The translations under genes were made by a program, and so were the position numbers. Below, piece by piece: positions 8,772 to 18,389 of a stretch of 64,000 bases of DNA. The notes under the pieces are model-generated. The model did not search any database, was not told where the DNA came from, and saw only the letters and a list, made by a program, of their open reading frames with translations. This DNA is from Alphaproteobacteria bacterium (GTDB taxonomy: Bacteria > Pseudomonadota > Alphaproteobacteria > UBA6615), in NCBI GenBank assembly GCA_021774575.1, contig JAJFIX010000031.1:278264-342263 (forward strand), written 5' to 3'. Positions within the stretch are counted from its first letter, which is position 1. Every line of letters starts with the position of its first letter.

Positions 8772-10883
8772 TTATAGACCTGCCAACACTGCCAGCAATA
8801 GCAAGGCGACGATATTGGTGATCTTGATCATCGGGTTTACCGCCGGCCCCGCCGTGTCCTTATAGGGGTCGCCAACGGTGTCGCCAGTTACCGCAGCCTT
8901 ATGCGCCTCGGAGCCTTTACCACCATGGTTGCCGTCCTCAATGTATTTCTTGGCATTATCCCAGGCGCCGCCACCAGCGGTCATGGAGATCGCGACAAAA
9001 AGCCCGGTCACAATAACACCGAGCAGCATCGCGCCAACGGTGGAAAACGCCGCAGACTTGCCAGCAATGCCCCACATGACAAAGAACACAACAATTGGTG
9101 CCAAAACCGGCAGCAAGGAGGGCACGATCATTTCTTTAATCGCCGCCTTGGTCAAAAGATCGACCGCCCGGCTATAGTCGGGTTTGCCCGTCCCTTCCAT
9201 GATACCAGGGATTTCCTTGAACTGGCGACGGACCTCAACGACCACCGAGCCCGCAGCACGCCCAACAGCCGTCATGCTCAACGCACTGAACAGGAATGGC
9301 AGCAGGCCCCCCAGCAAAAGGCCGATGACCACATAAGGATTGGTCAGCGAGAAGTTAAGCTCAACCCCGGCAAAGAATGGATAAGTTCCGCTGTCGGCGA
9401 TAAAGAAATCCAGATCCGACGTATAGGCCGCAAACAGTACAAGTGCACCGAGACCGGCCGAACCGATCGCGTACCCCTTGGTTACAGCTTTGGTCGTATT
9501 GCCGACCGCATCAAGGGCATCGGTGGTTTTACGCACGGCTTCATCCAGCTCAGCCATCTCGGCAATGCCGCCGGCATTATCGGTCACCGGACCGTAAGCG
9601 TCGAGGGCGACAACCATCCCGGCCAAGGCCAGCATGGCCGTTACCGCAATAGCGATGCCGAACAATCCGGCCAACGCGTAAGTCACGCCAATCGCAATCA
9701 CGATTATTAGCGCCGGAATAGCTGTTGCTTCCATTGAAACAGCGAGGCCCTGAATGACGTTTGTACCGTGTCCCGTCTCCGAGGCCTTAGCAATGGAGCG
9801 AACCGGCCGATACTCGGTACCGGTATAAAATTCAGTCACCCAGATCAGTAATCCGGTCACCACCAAGCCGACGGTTGCGGAAAGCAACAGCGACATGCCG
9901 GTGAAGGTTTTGCCATCGACGGTAAAACTTTGATCGAAGCCGATTAACCAATGTGTGACCCCAGCAATTGCGATCAACGACAAAACGGCCGTGACGACAA
10001 AGCCTTTATAGAGCGCCCCCATGATATTTTGGCTGGCGCCCAAACGGACAAAAAATGTGCCGATAATTGACGTCACAATGCAAACGCCGCCAATCGCGAG
10101 GGGATAAAGCATCAGCGATTCTAAGATCGGCGAACCGACAAAGAAAATCGAGGCCAGCACCATCGTCGCAACAATCGTCACCGCATAGGTTTCAAACAAA
10201 TCGGCGGCCATACCGGCGCAATCACCAACATTATCGCCAACATTATCGGCAATAACCGCCGGGTTACGCGGGTCATCCTCGGGGATACCGACTTCCACCT
10301 TACCGACAAGGTCGGCACCAACATCGGCGCCCTTGGTGAAAATACCGCCGCCGAGGCGGGCAAAAATGGAAATGAGCGAAGCGCCGAAGCCAAGAGCAAC
10401 CAGCGCGTCAATCATCTCGCGCCCATCAACACCCATAGACAACAGCGAAGCGTAATACCCAGCAACTGCCAGCAGCGCGAGCCCGGCCACCAACATGCCG
10501 GTAACCGCGCCGGCCCGAAAGGCAACAGCCAGTCCTTGGGCCAAGCCGGTCCGTGCAGCCTCGGTCGTCCGGACATTGGCTCGCACCGAGATATTCATGC
10601 CGATATAACCAGCCGCGCCTGAAAGAATGGCACCGATCAAGAAACCAAGCCCTTCACGCCACCCCAGCAAAAGTAAAATGGCGACGAATATGACAGCCCC
10701 GACAATAGAAATGGTGCGGTATTGCCGATTGAGGTAAGCGGCAGCGCCTTCTTGCACCGCGCGCGATATCTCTTGCATCTTTTCGCTGCCGGCGCTGGCC
10801 GACAAGACGGAGGACGAGGCCCAAGCGCCATATACAAGCGCCAGTACACCGCAGCCTAAGGCCAACCAAAGAGCTTCAGTCAT
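8772..10883 (-). CDS. hppA: Membrane-bound H+-translocating pyrophosphatase, K+-independent type
   Basis: Integral membrane enzyme of 703 residues that hydrolyses pyrophosphate and pumps protons across the inner membrane, with about 16 membrane segments. Substrate-binding motifs are visible: [39 protein letters not shown], and near the C-terminus [15 protein letters not shown]. The sequence GNTTKA carries Lys at about residue 465. In this family Lys at that position marks K+-independent pumps, whereas Ala marks K+-dependent ones. It could supply proton-motive force from the PPi released by biosynthesis. The gene is transcribed alone from a likely promoter at 10938-10966, 187 bases downstream of thiL. 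Confidence 0.97.
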   Translation of the reverse strand: MTEALWLALGCGVLALVYGAWASSSVLSASAGSEKMQEISRAVQEGAAAYLNRQYRTISIVGAVIFVAILLLLGWREGLGFLIGAILSGAAGYIGMNISVRANVRTTEAARTGLAQGLAVAFRAGAVTGMLVAGLALLAVAGYYASLLSMGVDGREMIDALVALGFGASLISIFARLGGGIFTKGADVGADLVGKVEVGIPEDDPRNPAVIADNVGDNVGDCAGMAADLFETYAVTIVATMVLASIFFVGSPILESLMLYPLAIGGVCIVTSIIGTFFVRLGASQNIMGALYKGFVVTAVLSLIAIAGVTHWLIGFDQSFTVDGKTFTGMSLLLSATVGLVVTGLLIWVTEFYTGTEYRPVRSIAKASETGHGTNVIQGLAVSMEATAIPALIIVIAIGVTYALAGLFGIAIAVTAMLALAGMVVALDAYGPVTDNAGGIAEMAELDEAVRKTTDALDAVGNTTKAVTKGYAIGSAGLGALVLFAAYTSDLDFFIADSGTYPFFAGVELNFSLTNPYVVIGLLLGGLLPFLFSALSMTAVGRAAGSVVVEVRRQFKEIPGIMEGTGKPDYSRAVDLLTKAAIKEMIVPSLLPVLAPIVVFFVMWGIAGKSAAFSTVGAMLLGVIVTGLFVAISMTAGGGAWDNAKKYIEDGNHGGKGSEAHKAAVTGDTVGDPYKDTAGPAVNPMIKITNIVALLLLAVLAGL

Positions 10884-10937
10884 CGAGTTTCCGTTCCTTC
10901 GTAAGTGGAAATTGCCATAGATGGAATTTGGATCAGA

Positions 10938-10966
10938 AATAATTTATCGGTGTTAAACACCGTCAA
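10938..10966 (-). promoter_or_regulatory. Likely sigma-70 promoter of hppA with a palindrome in the spacer
   Basis: On the minus strand TTGACG (10966-10961) is followed after 17 bases by ATTATT (10943-10938), about 55 bases before the hppA start. A perfect 7-bp inverted repeat (CGGTGTT and AACACCG around one base, 10948-10962) fills the spacer and could be an operator. This is pattern matching by eye; the -10 match is only moderate. Confidence 0.4.
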
Positions 10967-11070
10967 CCTGCGTTCGCGTCCATCCTGTATCAGGCCTGAC
11001 TTGAGTCGCGGGGGAACATGCCAAAAAGAGGTTCGAATAGCAACCGCCATATTAACGCAGCAAATATCGA

Positions 11071-12099
11071 CTAAAAGTGTTTGTACCCGTGGGTTTCTAT
11101 CTTCATTTCTTGACCGTTAGTGTCAAGTATCCGCACCCGGCCGCCGCTGGCGGATATTGTTCCAATGGGCGAAACCGGTATTTTGAGGCCAGCGCACACG
11201 GCTTCAACTTCCCCACCATGCCAACCAGGCACGGTAAACAGTAATTCGTAATCATCGCCGCTGGCGATCAAGTCAAGGCAGGCATCATCGCGAAGATTGG
11301 AATGCTCGATCACCCGCCGCGCCGGTTCCGAAAAGGGAATATCAGCGAGCTTCACGTCCGCGCCAATGCCCGACGCCTGACAAATATGGCCAAGATCGGC
11401 CACCAGCCCGTCTGAAACGTCGATCCCGCTACCGGCCAATTCGGCAATAGCCGCGGCCAGTTTTGTACGTGGGGCTGGCAAGTAGTAGCGGTTCTTCAAA
11501 AATTCAACATCGGCGGCACCGCCAGCCTCTATTTCGCCGCGCAATATTTTCAACCCCAAACCCGCGTCCCCGATCGTGCCCGAGACATATATGATATCGC
11601 CCGGCCGCGCATTTGAACGCAAAAGGCGTTTTGCCGGTTCTACCCATCCAAACATCGAAACGGTCAGCGTCACCGGACCTGGGGTTCGAACCGTGTCACC
11701 GCCAACGAGACTTATTCCCCAGTTTTTTTGCTCGACCCCAAGACCAGCGGCAAAATCGCCGAGCCACGCGTGGTCAACCCGGTCATTAATCGCCAAACTG
11801 AGATTATACGCATAAGGCCTCGCCCCCATCGCTGCGAGATCCGACAGATTGACCCGCAGTAATTTTTGCGCAACCAACTTTGCCGGCGCGTCATGGAAAT
11901 AATGTATCCCAGCAACAATTGTATCGGTGGTCACGGCGAGCCGTTCTTGGCTTCCCGGCACGACATTTTCGCAGGCTAATAGGGCCCCATCGTCGGTCAG
12001 CCCCACCGCCCCTGTGCTTGCCTCGCTTAACGGGGCAAAATATTTTGCTATAATTGCGAATTCATCAAGCCCCTCGGGGTCGCTTTTTTGTTCGGACAT
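11071..12099 (-). CDS. thiL: Thiamine-monophosphate kinase
   Basis: Phosphorylates thiamine monophosphate with ATP to give thiamine diphosphate, the active cofactor. The 342-residue protein has the expected PurM/AIR-synthase-like fold motifs: GLTDDGALL near the N-terminus, LVGGDTVRTPGP in the middle, then GIDVSDGLVADL and ASGDDYELLF. The N-terminal GGDT and DDGA acids bind magnesium-nucleotide. It is the last gene of the rpiB-to-thiL operon, 15 bases after nusB, a linkage common in proteobacteria. No TPP riboswitch is visible nearby. Confidence 0.96.
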   Translation of the reverse strand: MSEQKSDPEGLDEFAIIAKYFAPLSEASTGAVGLTDDGALLACENVVPGSQERLAVTTDTIVAGIHYFHDAPAKLVAQKLLRVNLSDLAAMGARPYAYNLSLAINDRVDHAWLGDFAAGLGVEQKNWGISLVGGDTVRTPGPVTLTVSMFGWVEPAKRLLRSNARPGDIIYVSGTIGDAGLGLKILRGEIEAGGAADVEFLKNRYYLPAPRTKLAAAIAELAGSGIDVSDGLVADLGHICQASGIGADVKLADIPFSEPARRVIEHSNLRDDACLDLIASGDDYELLFTVPGWHGGEVEAVCAGLKIPVSPIGTISASGGRVRILDTNGQEMKIETHGYKHF

Positions 12100-12114
12100 G
12101 GCGGCGTCGCCCGT

Positions 12115-12603
12115 TTAGCTCTTTCGCCCGGCGCGAACGGATTTGGCGATGCTGTCTAAGACGCCATTGACCAGGCCTGGCTCATTCCCCGAATAAAATG
12201 CGTGGGCAATATCGACATATTCATTTATCACCACCGATGCCGAACGGTCCTTATTCGACTGTAATTCGCCCGCGCCACATCTCAAAATCGCGCGCAATAC
12301 GGCTTCGAGGCGGGCAACCTCCCGCTTTTCCGATAGAGCATCGGCGATTAACATGTCGACTGGTGCGGCACCATCACATGCCGCCGCAAGAACCCCCTCA
12401 AAAAGATCCACATCGGGTATGCCGGAGACATCCTCGTCGCCATCTCCGAGAATGAATTCCCGGGCTTGGAAATCCTGCACAATTTCCGCGACCGGCCTCC
12501 CCGTCAGGTCATTCTGATATAGGGCCTGGACCGCGTAAAGGCGCGCCAAACTCCGTGGGTCGCCTGATTTTTTCTCTTTTTTCGCCATGACTGAGTCCGA
12601 CAT
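12115..12603 (-). CDS. nusB: Transcription antitermination factor NusB
   Basis: All-helical RNA-binding protein of 162 residues that joins NusE (ribosomal protein S10) on boxA RNA and supports rRNA antitermination. Recognisable family segments are RSLARLYAVQALYQ near the N-terminus, RAILRCGAGEL in the middle and VINEYVDIAHAFYSG followed by FVNGVLD-like LVNGVLDSIA at the end. ATG at 12603 is used because an AGGG ribosome site precedes it; ATG at 12588 (MAKKEKK) is an alternative. It starts 3 bases after the ribH stop. The ribH-nusB-thiL order is conserved across proteobacteria. Confidence 0.95.
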   Translation of the reverse strand: MSDSVMAKKEKKSGDPRSLARLYAVQALYQNDLTGRPVAEIVQDFQAREFILGDGDEDVSGIPDVDLFEGVLAAACDGAAPVDMLIADALSEKREVARLEAVLRAILRCGAGELQSNKDRSASVVINEYVDIAHAFYSGNEPGLVNGVLDSIAKSVRAGRKS

Positions 12604-12606
12604 GTT

Positions 12607-13059
12607 TTATCCCTGGCCCTGTCCACCGTTGAGATGATTTTTCAAGGCAATCATCGCCAAACAGGCGTCGGCGGCACCGCCGCCCTTATTGCGCCGATCA
12701 ACAGCGGCGCGTTCCTCGGCTTGCCCCATATTTTCAACCGTCAAAATGCCATTTCCAATCGCCAATCCGCCCCCAACAGCAAGGTCTTGGAGGGCCCGAG
12801 CGGTTTCCCCGGCAACATAATCATAGTGGCTCGTCTCACCGCGAATGACGCAACCCAGGGCGACATAACCGTCAAATTTTTGCCCTTCTGCTGCTTCCGC
12901 CATGCTGATGGCAGCGGGGATCTCAAAAGCGCCCGGCACCTTGAAACTTTCAAAGCGCGCCCCGGCGGCCTCAATTGCGGCAATCGCCCCCAGTTCAAGT
13001 GCCCGGCCAATATCTTCGTAAAAAGTCGCCTGGACGATCATTATATGAGCATTTTCCAT
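12607..13059 (-). CDS. ribH: 6,7-dimethyl-8-ribityllumazine synthase
   Basis: Joins 5-amino-6-ribitylaminouracil with 3,4-dihydroxy-2-butanone 4-phosphate to make lumazine, the penultimate riboflavin step. The 150 residues include the substrate-binding stretches VPGAFEIPAA and LGCVIRGETSHYDYV (catalytic His) and the phosphate site GNGILTVEN. The frame is open to 13140, but that would run into ribBX; ATG at 13059 (MENAHIMIVQ) gives the normal length and a 25-base gap. The product of the preceding ribBX gene is one of its substrates. Confidence 0.95.
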   Translation of the reverse strand: MENAHIMIVQATFYEDIGRALELGAIAAIEAAGARFESFKVPGAFEIPAAISMAEAAEGQKFDGYVALGCVIRGETSHYDYVAGETARALQDLAVGGGLAIGNGILTVENMGQAEERAAVDRRNKGGGAADACLAMIALKNHLNGGQGQG

Positions 13060-13084
13060 ATTCGGGCTCTTAAAACCTTTCTCG

Positions 13085-14221
13085 TTACCCGACCGCGCGT
13101 CGCTCGACGACCCGCAATCCAAATCCATCAAGGCCGACAATCGACCGCTCCGAATTCGATAATAAAATCATGTCGCGCACCCCCAGGTCTAATAGGATTT
13201 GGGCCCCAACACCATAATCGCGCAAATCACCGCTGTGTTTTCCCACTTGCTTGCCGGCCTCGGCATTCAATTGGTCACTGAGCCCCGTTGCCCGTGGCTC
13301 ACGTATGACGACAATGGCCCCGGTTCCGGCTTCACCAATTTGGCTCATCGCGTCGTGCAGACCCCCGCCACCGTGGGTCGAATCACCCAATACATCGCCC
13401 ATTAGATTGAGCGCATGCATACGCACCAGCACCGGGGATTCAGCGCTTATATCGCCTTTAACAAGGGCGACATGTTCCGCATATTCTACTTTATTAAAAT
13501 AGACTATCATCTTGAATTCGCCACCAAAACGACTATCCAATACGACTTCTTTGAGACGTTCGACAATGCGATCATTGCGCCGACGATAGGCGATCAAATC
13601 GGCAATTGAGCCAATTTTCATGCCATGAAACTGGGCAAATTTTATGAGATCCGGCAAACGGGCCATCTCGCCATCGTCGTTCATGATTTCGCAGATCACC
13701 GCGGACGGGTTGAGACCCGCTAGTCGCGACAAGTCTATTCCCGCTTCGGTATGACCGGCCCTAACCAGGACCCCACCGTCACGCCCGGCCAACGGAAAAA
13801 TATGCCCTGGGGTGGTTATTTCGTCCGGGCCGCTGCGCGGATCAATGGCCACGGCAATCGTGCGCGCTCGATCTGGCGCGGATATGCCGGTCGTCACCCC
13901 GTCCTTGGCTTCCATAGAAACAGTAAAGTTGGTCTCCAGTCGGGACGAATTAGTCTGAGGCATGAGCGGCAAACCGAGCTGTTGCACCCGCTCGCGCAGC
14001 AGGCTCAGGCAAATCAGGCCCCTGCCATGGGTCGCCATGAAATTGATCGCGTCGGGTGTCGCCATTTGCGCCGGAATGACGAGGTCGCCTTCATTTTCGC
14101 GCCCCTCATCATCGATCAGGATATACATGCGCCCATTCCGGGCTTCCTCGATTATATCCTCGGTTGGCGAAAGATAGGCTAGATCGGTTTCCGCGCGTTC
14201 ACTGTCGCCTTGGTCGCCCAT
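13085..14221 (-). CDS. 3,4-dihydroxy-2-butanone 4-phosphate synthase with degenerate RibA-like domain (RibBX type)
   Basis: The N-terminal RibB domain (about residues 15-210 of 378) turns ribulose 5-phosphate into 3,4-dihydroxy-2-butanone 4-phosphate. It has the expected motifs DDEGRENEGDLV, THGRGLICL, TTPGHIFPL and GVLVRAGHTEA. The C-terminal part resembles GTP cyclohydrolase II but lacks the zinc-binding CDCG cysteines: the matching stretch reads GDVLGDSTHGGGG. This fits the proteobacterial RibBX variant, in which the second domain is not a cyclohydrolase. A separate ribA should therefore exist elsewhere in the genome. ATG at 14221 is chosen over GTG at 14248 because AAGGG lies 7 bases before it. 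Confidence 0.9.
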   Translation of the reverse strand: MGDQGDSERAETDLAYLSPTEDIIEEARNGRMYILIDDEGRENEGDLVIPAQMATPDAINFMATHGRGLICLSLLRERVQQLGLPLMPQTNSSRLETNFTVSMEAKDGVTTGISAPDRARTIAVAIDPRSGPDEITTPGHIFPLAGRDGGVLVRAGHTEAGIDLSRLAGLNPSAVICEIMNDDGEMARLPDLIKFAQFHGMKIGSIADLIAYRRRNDRIVERLKEVVLDSRFGGEFKMIVYFNKVEYAEHVALVKGDISAESPVLVRMHALNLMGDVLGDSTHGGGGLHDAMSQIGEAGTGAIVVIREPRATGLSDQLNAEAGKQVGKHSGDLRDYGVGAQILLDLGVRDMILLSNSERSIVGLDGFGLRVVERRAVG

Positions 14222-14251
14222 ACCCAAACCCTTTATTCCAGTTTCCACTCA

Positions 14252-14863
14252 TTATTCAAAAGCCGTCAGGCGCGCTGCATACCGCGCCATCATGTCGACT
14301 TCAATATTCATTATCGTGCCTGGAACCATTTCACCGAAATGCGTGTTCGCCAGGGTATGGGGAATAATATTAACCTCAAATGTTTGTGGGTCGGCACCGG
14401 CGTCACTCACAGCGTTAACCGTCAAAGAAACACCATCTACCGCGACCGACCCTTTCGGTGCCAAAAAGACAGCGAGATCTTGTGCGGCAGGCTCCAACGC
14501 GATCACCAATCGGCGATTATCCCCGATATCGTCGACACGTAATAGCTTAGCGACACCATCAACATGGCCGAGCACAATATGCCCACCGAGCTCGTCGCCA
14601 ATTACCAGCGGTCGTTCCAAATTAATCCGGTCCCCCGGACGCCAGCGCCCAAGGCTCGTCACAGATTTCGTTTCGAGAGAAACGTCTACCCCAAACCATC
14701 CAACTCCGGTTTCGACCACGGTCAAACAGACACCATTGCAGGAAATGGATGCGCCCAGCGGAAATGACCCCGTGTCATAGCCAGTATCCAGCGTATATCT
14801 GCCTTTGCTGGTACCCTCAACGGTTCGCACTGTGCCGATATCGGTGATGATGCCTGTAAACAT
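14252..14863 (-). CDS. ribE: Riboflavin synthase alpha subunit
   Basis: Dismutates two lumazine molecules to riboflavin and a pyrimidine that is recycled. The 203 residues show the two homologous beta-barrel halves: the first begins MFTGIITDIGTV and includes SCNGVCLTV; the second includes GGHIVLGHVDGV and SVAVDGVSLTVN. The C-terminal helix that holds the trimer together follows. It sits between ribD and ribBX in the riboflavin operon. Some annotations call this gene ribC. Confidence 0.96.
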   Translation of the reverse strand: MFTGIITDIGTVRTVEGTSKGRYTLDTGYDTGSFPLGASISCNGVCLTVVETGVGWFGVDVSLETKSVTSLGRWRPGDRINLERPLVIGDELGGHIVLGHVDGVAKLLRVDDIGDNRRLVIALEPAAQDLAVFLAPKGSVAVDGVSLTVNAVSDAGADPQTFEVNIIPHTLANTHFGEMVPGTIMNIEVDMMARYAARLTAFE

Positions 14864-14912
14864 CGCCCGTCTTTCAACTCATTTTAAAAAAAAAGATATT
14901 TCGTCTACCGTA

Positions 14913-16028
14913 TTAGGCTAACCGTCGGTAAGTTTCCAGAATGTCATCGCCATACCGAGTTGTATCAGCAAGTCCCCAGCGCGATGCCAAGTCCACCGTA
15001 TCGACACCAAACCCGGCGATCGCCGACAAACCGTCACCGCCGACAATCATCGGGGCACGAAACCAAGCGATGCGATCAATTAGGTCTGCGCGCAACAATG
15101 AGGCCGACAGCTGCGCACCGCCTTCGACTAGGATTCGCGTCAAACCGAGCTCGCCGAGCTTGGACAAGGCCACCCCAAGGTCAACCCGCCCTTCGTCATC
15201 CGGTGGCGTCTGGATTATTTTTACGCCAGCATCTTTAAACGCTCGGGCGCGGCTTTTGTCGCCGCCGGTAATGGTGATTATATAGGTTGGGGTTTGCGCA
15301 GCAGACACGACCAGGTCCGCCGTTAACGGCAATCGCAAACGGGAATCGACAACGATGCGGACCGGCGACTTATCCGCCAGTCCGGGCAAACGGCAGGTTA
15401 GGTTAGGATCATCCAAGATCGCGGTCTCTGTTCCGACCATGACACCATCAAATTCGGCCCGCATAAGATGGGCACGCCGACGTGCGGCAACACCTGTGAT
15501 CCATTGGGATTGGCGACTATGGGTAGCAATTTTACCGTCAAGACTAGTGGCGGTTTTTAAGGTGACCATTGGTCGTCCGGAAAGGACACGGGTCAAATAA
15601 CCTTCATTTGCTTGCACGCCAAGCTCTTGGTCGATCCCGTTTATGACCTCGACCCCGGCAGCTTCAAGCAACGCTACGCCCTTGCCCGACACACGCTTAT
15701 CCGGGTCCTCCATCGGCATGACAACTCGCGAAATTCCGGCGGCAATTAGGGCCTTGGCGCAGGGCGGTGTCTGACCTTTATGGCTGCACGGTTCGAGAGA
15801 GACATAGGCGGCTGCCCCCTTCACCAAATCGGCCCCATACAAAGTCAACGCCTGGTCCAATGCCTGGGTTTCGGCATGGGGCCGCCCCCCTTTCTGGGTC
15901 CAGCCGCGGCCCAAGACCCGACCATCCTGGGGCCTTACAATAACCGCCCCTACCGACGGATTTGGCCATGTATCGCCGAGCCCCCGACGCCCAAGTCGCA
16001 GCGCCATCGACATAAAACGGTCGTGCAT
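14913..16028 (-). CDS. ribD: Bifunctional pyrimidine deaminase/reductase RibD
   Basis: Catalyses the deamination and the side-chain reduction in the early riboflavin pathway. The N-terminal deaminase (about residues 1-145 of 371) has the zinc site HAET plus PCSHKGQTPPC and the motif PNPSVGAVIV. The C-terminal NADPH-dependent reductase (about 150-370) starts PMVTLKTATSLDGKIA and carries ILVEGGAQLSASLL. Both halves look complete. It starts 7 bases after nrdR, consistent with shared transcription. Confidence 0.96.
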   Translation of the reverse strand: MHDRFMSMALRLGRRGLGDTWPNPSVGAVIVRPQDGRVLGRGWTQKGGRPHAETQALDQALTLYGADLVKGAAAYVSLEPCSHKGQTPPCAKALIAAGISRVVMPMEDPDKRVSGKGVALLEAAGVEVINGIDQELGVQANEGYLTRVLSGRPMVTLKTATSLDGKIATHSRQSQWITGVAARRRAHLMRAEFDGVMVGTETAILDDPNLTCRLPGLADKSPVRIVVDSRLRLPLTADLVVSAAQTPTYIITITGGDKSRARAFKDAGVKIIQTPPDDEGRVDLGVALSKLGELGLTRILVEGGAQLSASLLRADLIDRIAWFRAPMIVGGDGLSAIAGFGVDTVDLASRWGLADTTRYGDDILETYRRLA

Positions 16029-16035
16029 TCCGGGC

Positions 16036-16500
16036 TTAATCGTCCTCTCCGGCTAATTTTTCGTTGCCGATAAAATCTTCAAAGTCCTTGGCTTCCCTGA
16101 AGTTTCTATATACTGAGGCGAAACGCACATACGCCACCGGATCAATATTTGCCAGCGCGTCCATAACGGCGGAGCCGATTTGCGCCGCATCTATCTCCGG
16201 TTCCCCGGCGGATTCAAGTCGTCGCACAATGCCGTTGATCATGCGTTCAATCCGCTCGGGTTCAACCGCTCGCTTGCGCAACGCGATATTGATCGAGCGT
16301 GCCAGCTTATCCCGGTCAAAAGGCGCCCGGGTTCCGTTTTTCTTCAATACAACGAGGTCGCGCAGCTGCACGCGCTCAAAAGTCGTAAACCGAGACCCGC
16401 AATTGGCACAAAGACGTCGACGCCGTATCGAGGCGTTATCCTCGGTCGGCCGCGAATCCTTAACTTGCGTGTCGTCATGTCCGCAAAATGGGCACCGCAT
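16036..16500 (-). CDS. nrdR: Transcriptional repressor NrdR
   Basis: Nucleotide-sensing repressor of ribonucleotide reductase genes. The N-terminal zinc ribbon is complete (CPFC at residues 3-6 and CANC about 31-34), followed by the conserved [10 protein letters not shown]. An ATP-cone domain (about 49-139) starts [16 protein letters not shown]. The 154-residue length is typical. Its place between glyA and ribD is the standard proteobacterial arrangement; its targets (nrd genes) are not in the window. Confidence 0.97.
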   Translation of the reverse strand: MRCPFCGHDDTQVKDSRPTEDNASIRRRRLCANCGSRFTTFERVQLRDLVVLKKNGTRAPFDRDKLARSINIALRKRAVEPERIERMINGIVRRLESAGEPEIDAAQIGSAVMDALANIDPVAYVRFASVYRNFREAKDFEDFIGNEKLAGEDD

Positions 16501-16555
16501 TTTAAAGCCTCATTATCTATGTTTTGCCAGGTCGCAAGTGACGAGGCCTCAGTTC

Positions 16556-17851
16556 TCAGTATATTGGAAATCGAGCGCACAAAGCCTCGACCTTCGCTCT
16601 AACAGCCGCTTCAATACCTCCATTGCCCGCCTCACTATCAGTGGCAAGACCATCGAGCACTTCGGCAACCAAATCGCCGATTTCGTCAAATTCCGCAGTC
16701 CTGAACCCTCTGGTCGTGCCGGCCGGTGACCCCAGACGTACCCCCGACGTTACAGTCGGTTTTTCCGGATCGAAAGGAATACCGTTTTTATTGCAAGTGA
16801 GTCCGGCCCGCTCCAGCGCTGCCTCGGCAATATTCCCCGTCAACCCTTTGGGGCGCAAATCGACCAGCATCAGGTGGGTATCGGTCCCCCCCGACACGAT
16901 ATCTAGGCCTTTGGTTTGCAGTTTTGCCGCGAGCGCTTTTGCATTATCTGCGACGGCTTGCGCGTATACCTTGAAAGACGGCTCCAGTGCCTCGCCAAAA
17001 GCCACTGCTTTGGCGGCGATGATATGCATCAGCGGGCCACCTTGCAGCCCGGGAAATATCGCCGAATTAATCTTCTTTCCCAAGTCGGCGTCTCTCGACA
17101 AAATCATACCGCCCCGCGGCCCTCGCAGCGTTTTATGGGTCGTTGTCGTAACAACATCGGCCACCGGAAGCGGGCTTGGATGAACGCCGCCGGCAACCAA
17201 GCCGGCAAAATGCGCCATATCGACCATTAAATAAGCACCGACACTGTCGGCTATTTCCCGAAATTTGGCAAAATCAATAAAACGCGGATAAGCCGACCCA
17301 CCAGCTACAATCAGTTTTGGCTTATGCTCGGCCGCGAGGTCGGCAACGGCGTCGTAATCTATTTGGGCGTCCTGACGGCGCACGCCATATTGAACCGCGT
17401 TAAACCACTTACCCGACTGGTTTGGCGGCGCCCCATGGGTCAAATGCCCACCGGCAGCCAAAGACATGCCCATGATCGTGTCACCGGGTTGCAGCAAGGC
17501 GAGAAAAACACCCTGATTGGCCTGGGCGCCAGAATGAGGCTGAACATTTGCAAAGGCGCAGTCGAAGAGCCGGGTGGCGCGTTCTATCGCAATCTCTTCG
17601 GCAACATCGACATATTCGCAGCCGCCATAATACCGTCTGCCCGGATACCCTTCAGCATATTTATTTGTCAACACAGAGCCCGCCGCCTCAAGCACCGCCC
17701 GTGAAACTATATTTTCCGATGCAATGAGCTCAACCTGATTTTGCTGCCGGGCCAATTCACCGACGACGGATGCCGCCACCAAGTCATCCCGTTCGGCCAA
17801 ACTCTGCTCAAAAAAGCCCGAAACCGTCATATTGGCATTTACTGAACTCAT
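16556..17851 (-). CDS. glyA: Serine hydroxymethyltransferase
   Basis: PLP enzyme that interconverts serine and glycine while charging tetrahydrofolate with a one-carbon unit. The 431 residues include the PLP lysine motif [15 protein letters not shown] and the N-terminal family segments [17 protein letters not shown] and [18 protein letters not shown] at 17851 (MSSVNANM) is preferred to an upstream TTG because GGGGGACC precedes it by about 9 bases. It is the second gene of the operon, after rpiB. Confidence 0.97.
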   Translation of the reverse strand: MSSVNANMTVSGFFEQSLAERDDLVAASVVGELARQQNQVELIASENIVSRAVLEAAGSVLTNKYAEGYPGRRYYGGCEYVDVAEEIAIERATRLFDCAFANVQPHSGAQANQGVFLALLQPGDTIMGMSLAAGGHLTHGAPPNQSGKWFNAVQYGVRRQDAQIDYDAVADLAAEHKPKLIVAGGSAYPRFIDFAKFREIADSVGAYLMVDMAHFAGLVAGGVHPSPLPVADVVTTTTHKTLRGPRGGMILSRDADLGKKINSAIFPGLQGGPLMHIIAAKAVAFGEALEPSFKVYAQAVADNAKALAAKLQTKGLDIVSGGTDTHLMLVDLRPKGLTGNIAEAALERAGLTCNKNGIPFDPEKPTVTSGVRLGSPAGTTRGFRTAEFDEIGDLVAEVLDGLATDSEAGNGGIEAAVRAKVEALCARFPIY

Positions 17852-17888
17852 CGGCGCAAGGTCCCCCAAATCAATTTTTTACAGTTCA

Positions 17889-18389
17889 TTACTTGCCTGA
17901 TTGCGTCGCATCGAAATGCGCCCCAGCCGACAACATGGCAACGCGACCGGCATGCCGACCGCCCTCAAATTCAGTTGTCAAAAAAACCTTCATACATTCA
18001 AGCGCGACTTCGGCTCCTACTATTCGAGCACCGAGTGCTAAAATATTTGCGTCATTATGCTGACGCGAGAGCCGTGCCGTTGTTGCATCGTGGCAGAGGG
18101 CAGCCCGGGCACCAGACTGGCGATTGGCGGCGATCGAAATTCCGATACCGCTGCCGCAAACAGCAATACCCAGTTCCGCGTCCCCACCGGCAATGGCCCG
18201 CGCAATGGCAAATCCATATTCAGGGTAATGCACAGAATTTTCGGCGTCAGTCGTCCCCAGATCGACAACTTCGTAGCCAATTTCACCGGCCGTCTGATAA
18301 AGCATGTGCTTTAACGCAAAGCCTGCGTGATCGGACGCGAAAACTATGCGCCGACGATTTTCATCAGCCTGGTTAATTGGATCACCCAT
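17889..18389 (-). CDS. rpiB: Ribose 5-phosphate isomerase B
   Basis: Interconverts ribose 5-phosphate and ribulose 5-phosphate, the latter being the RibB substrate made further down the same operon. The 166 residues include FASDHAGFALK near the N-terminus and the active-site stretch AVCGSGIGISIAANR (catalytic Cys). ATG at 18389 is used; the frame is open to a GTG at 18431, which would add 14 atypical residues. A perfect TATAAT lies on the minus strand at 18448-18443, about 55 bases upstream, though without a good -35 box; it may be the operon promoter. Confidence 0.93.
   Translation of the reverse strand: MGDPINQADENRRRIVFASDHAGFALKHMLYQTAGEIGYEVVDLGTTDAENSVHYPEYGFAIARAIAGGDAELGIAVCGSGIGISIAANRQSGARAALCHDATTARLSRQHNDANILALGARIVGAEVALECMKVFLTTEFEGGRHAGRVAMLSAGAHFDATQSGK

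Noticed and set aside
8901-9710. Long open frame antisense to hppA (about 270 residues)
   Set aside because: The opposite strand carries a complete, highly conserved pyrophosphatase; this is a composition-driven shadow frame.
11025-11060. GGTTCGAAT, resembling a tRNA T-loop
   Set aside because: No acceptor, D or anticodon arms can be built around it.
10905-11120. Small plus-strand gene between hppA and thiL
   Set aside because: It overlaps the hppA promoter region and the thiL end, with no ribosome site or family match.
12100-12130. TPP or FMN riboswitch in the vitamin operon
   Set aside because: The gaps inside the operon are under 60 bases and contain no conserved aptamer blocks.
12634-13281. 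Open frame antisense to ribH/ribBX
   Set aside because: It overlaps two clear riboflavin genes on the other strand and has no recognisable domain.
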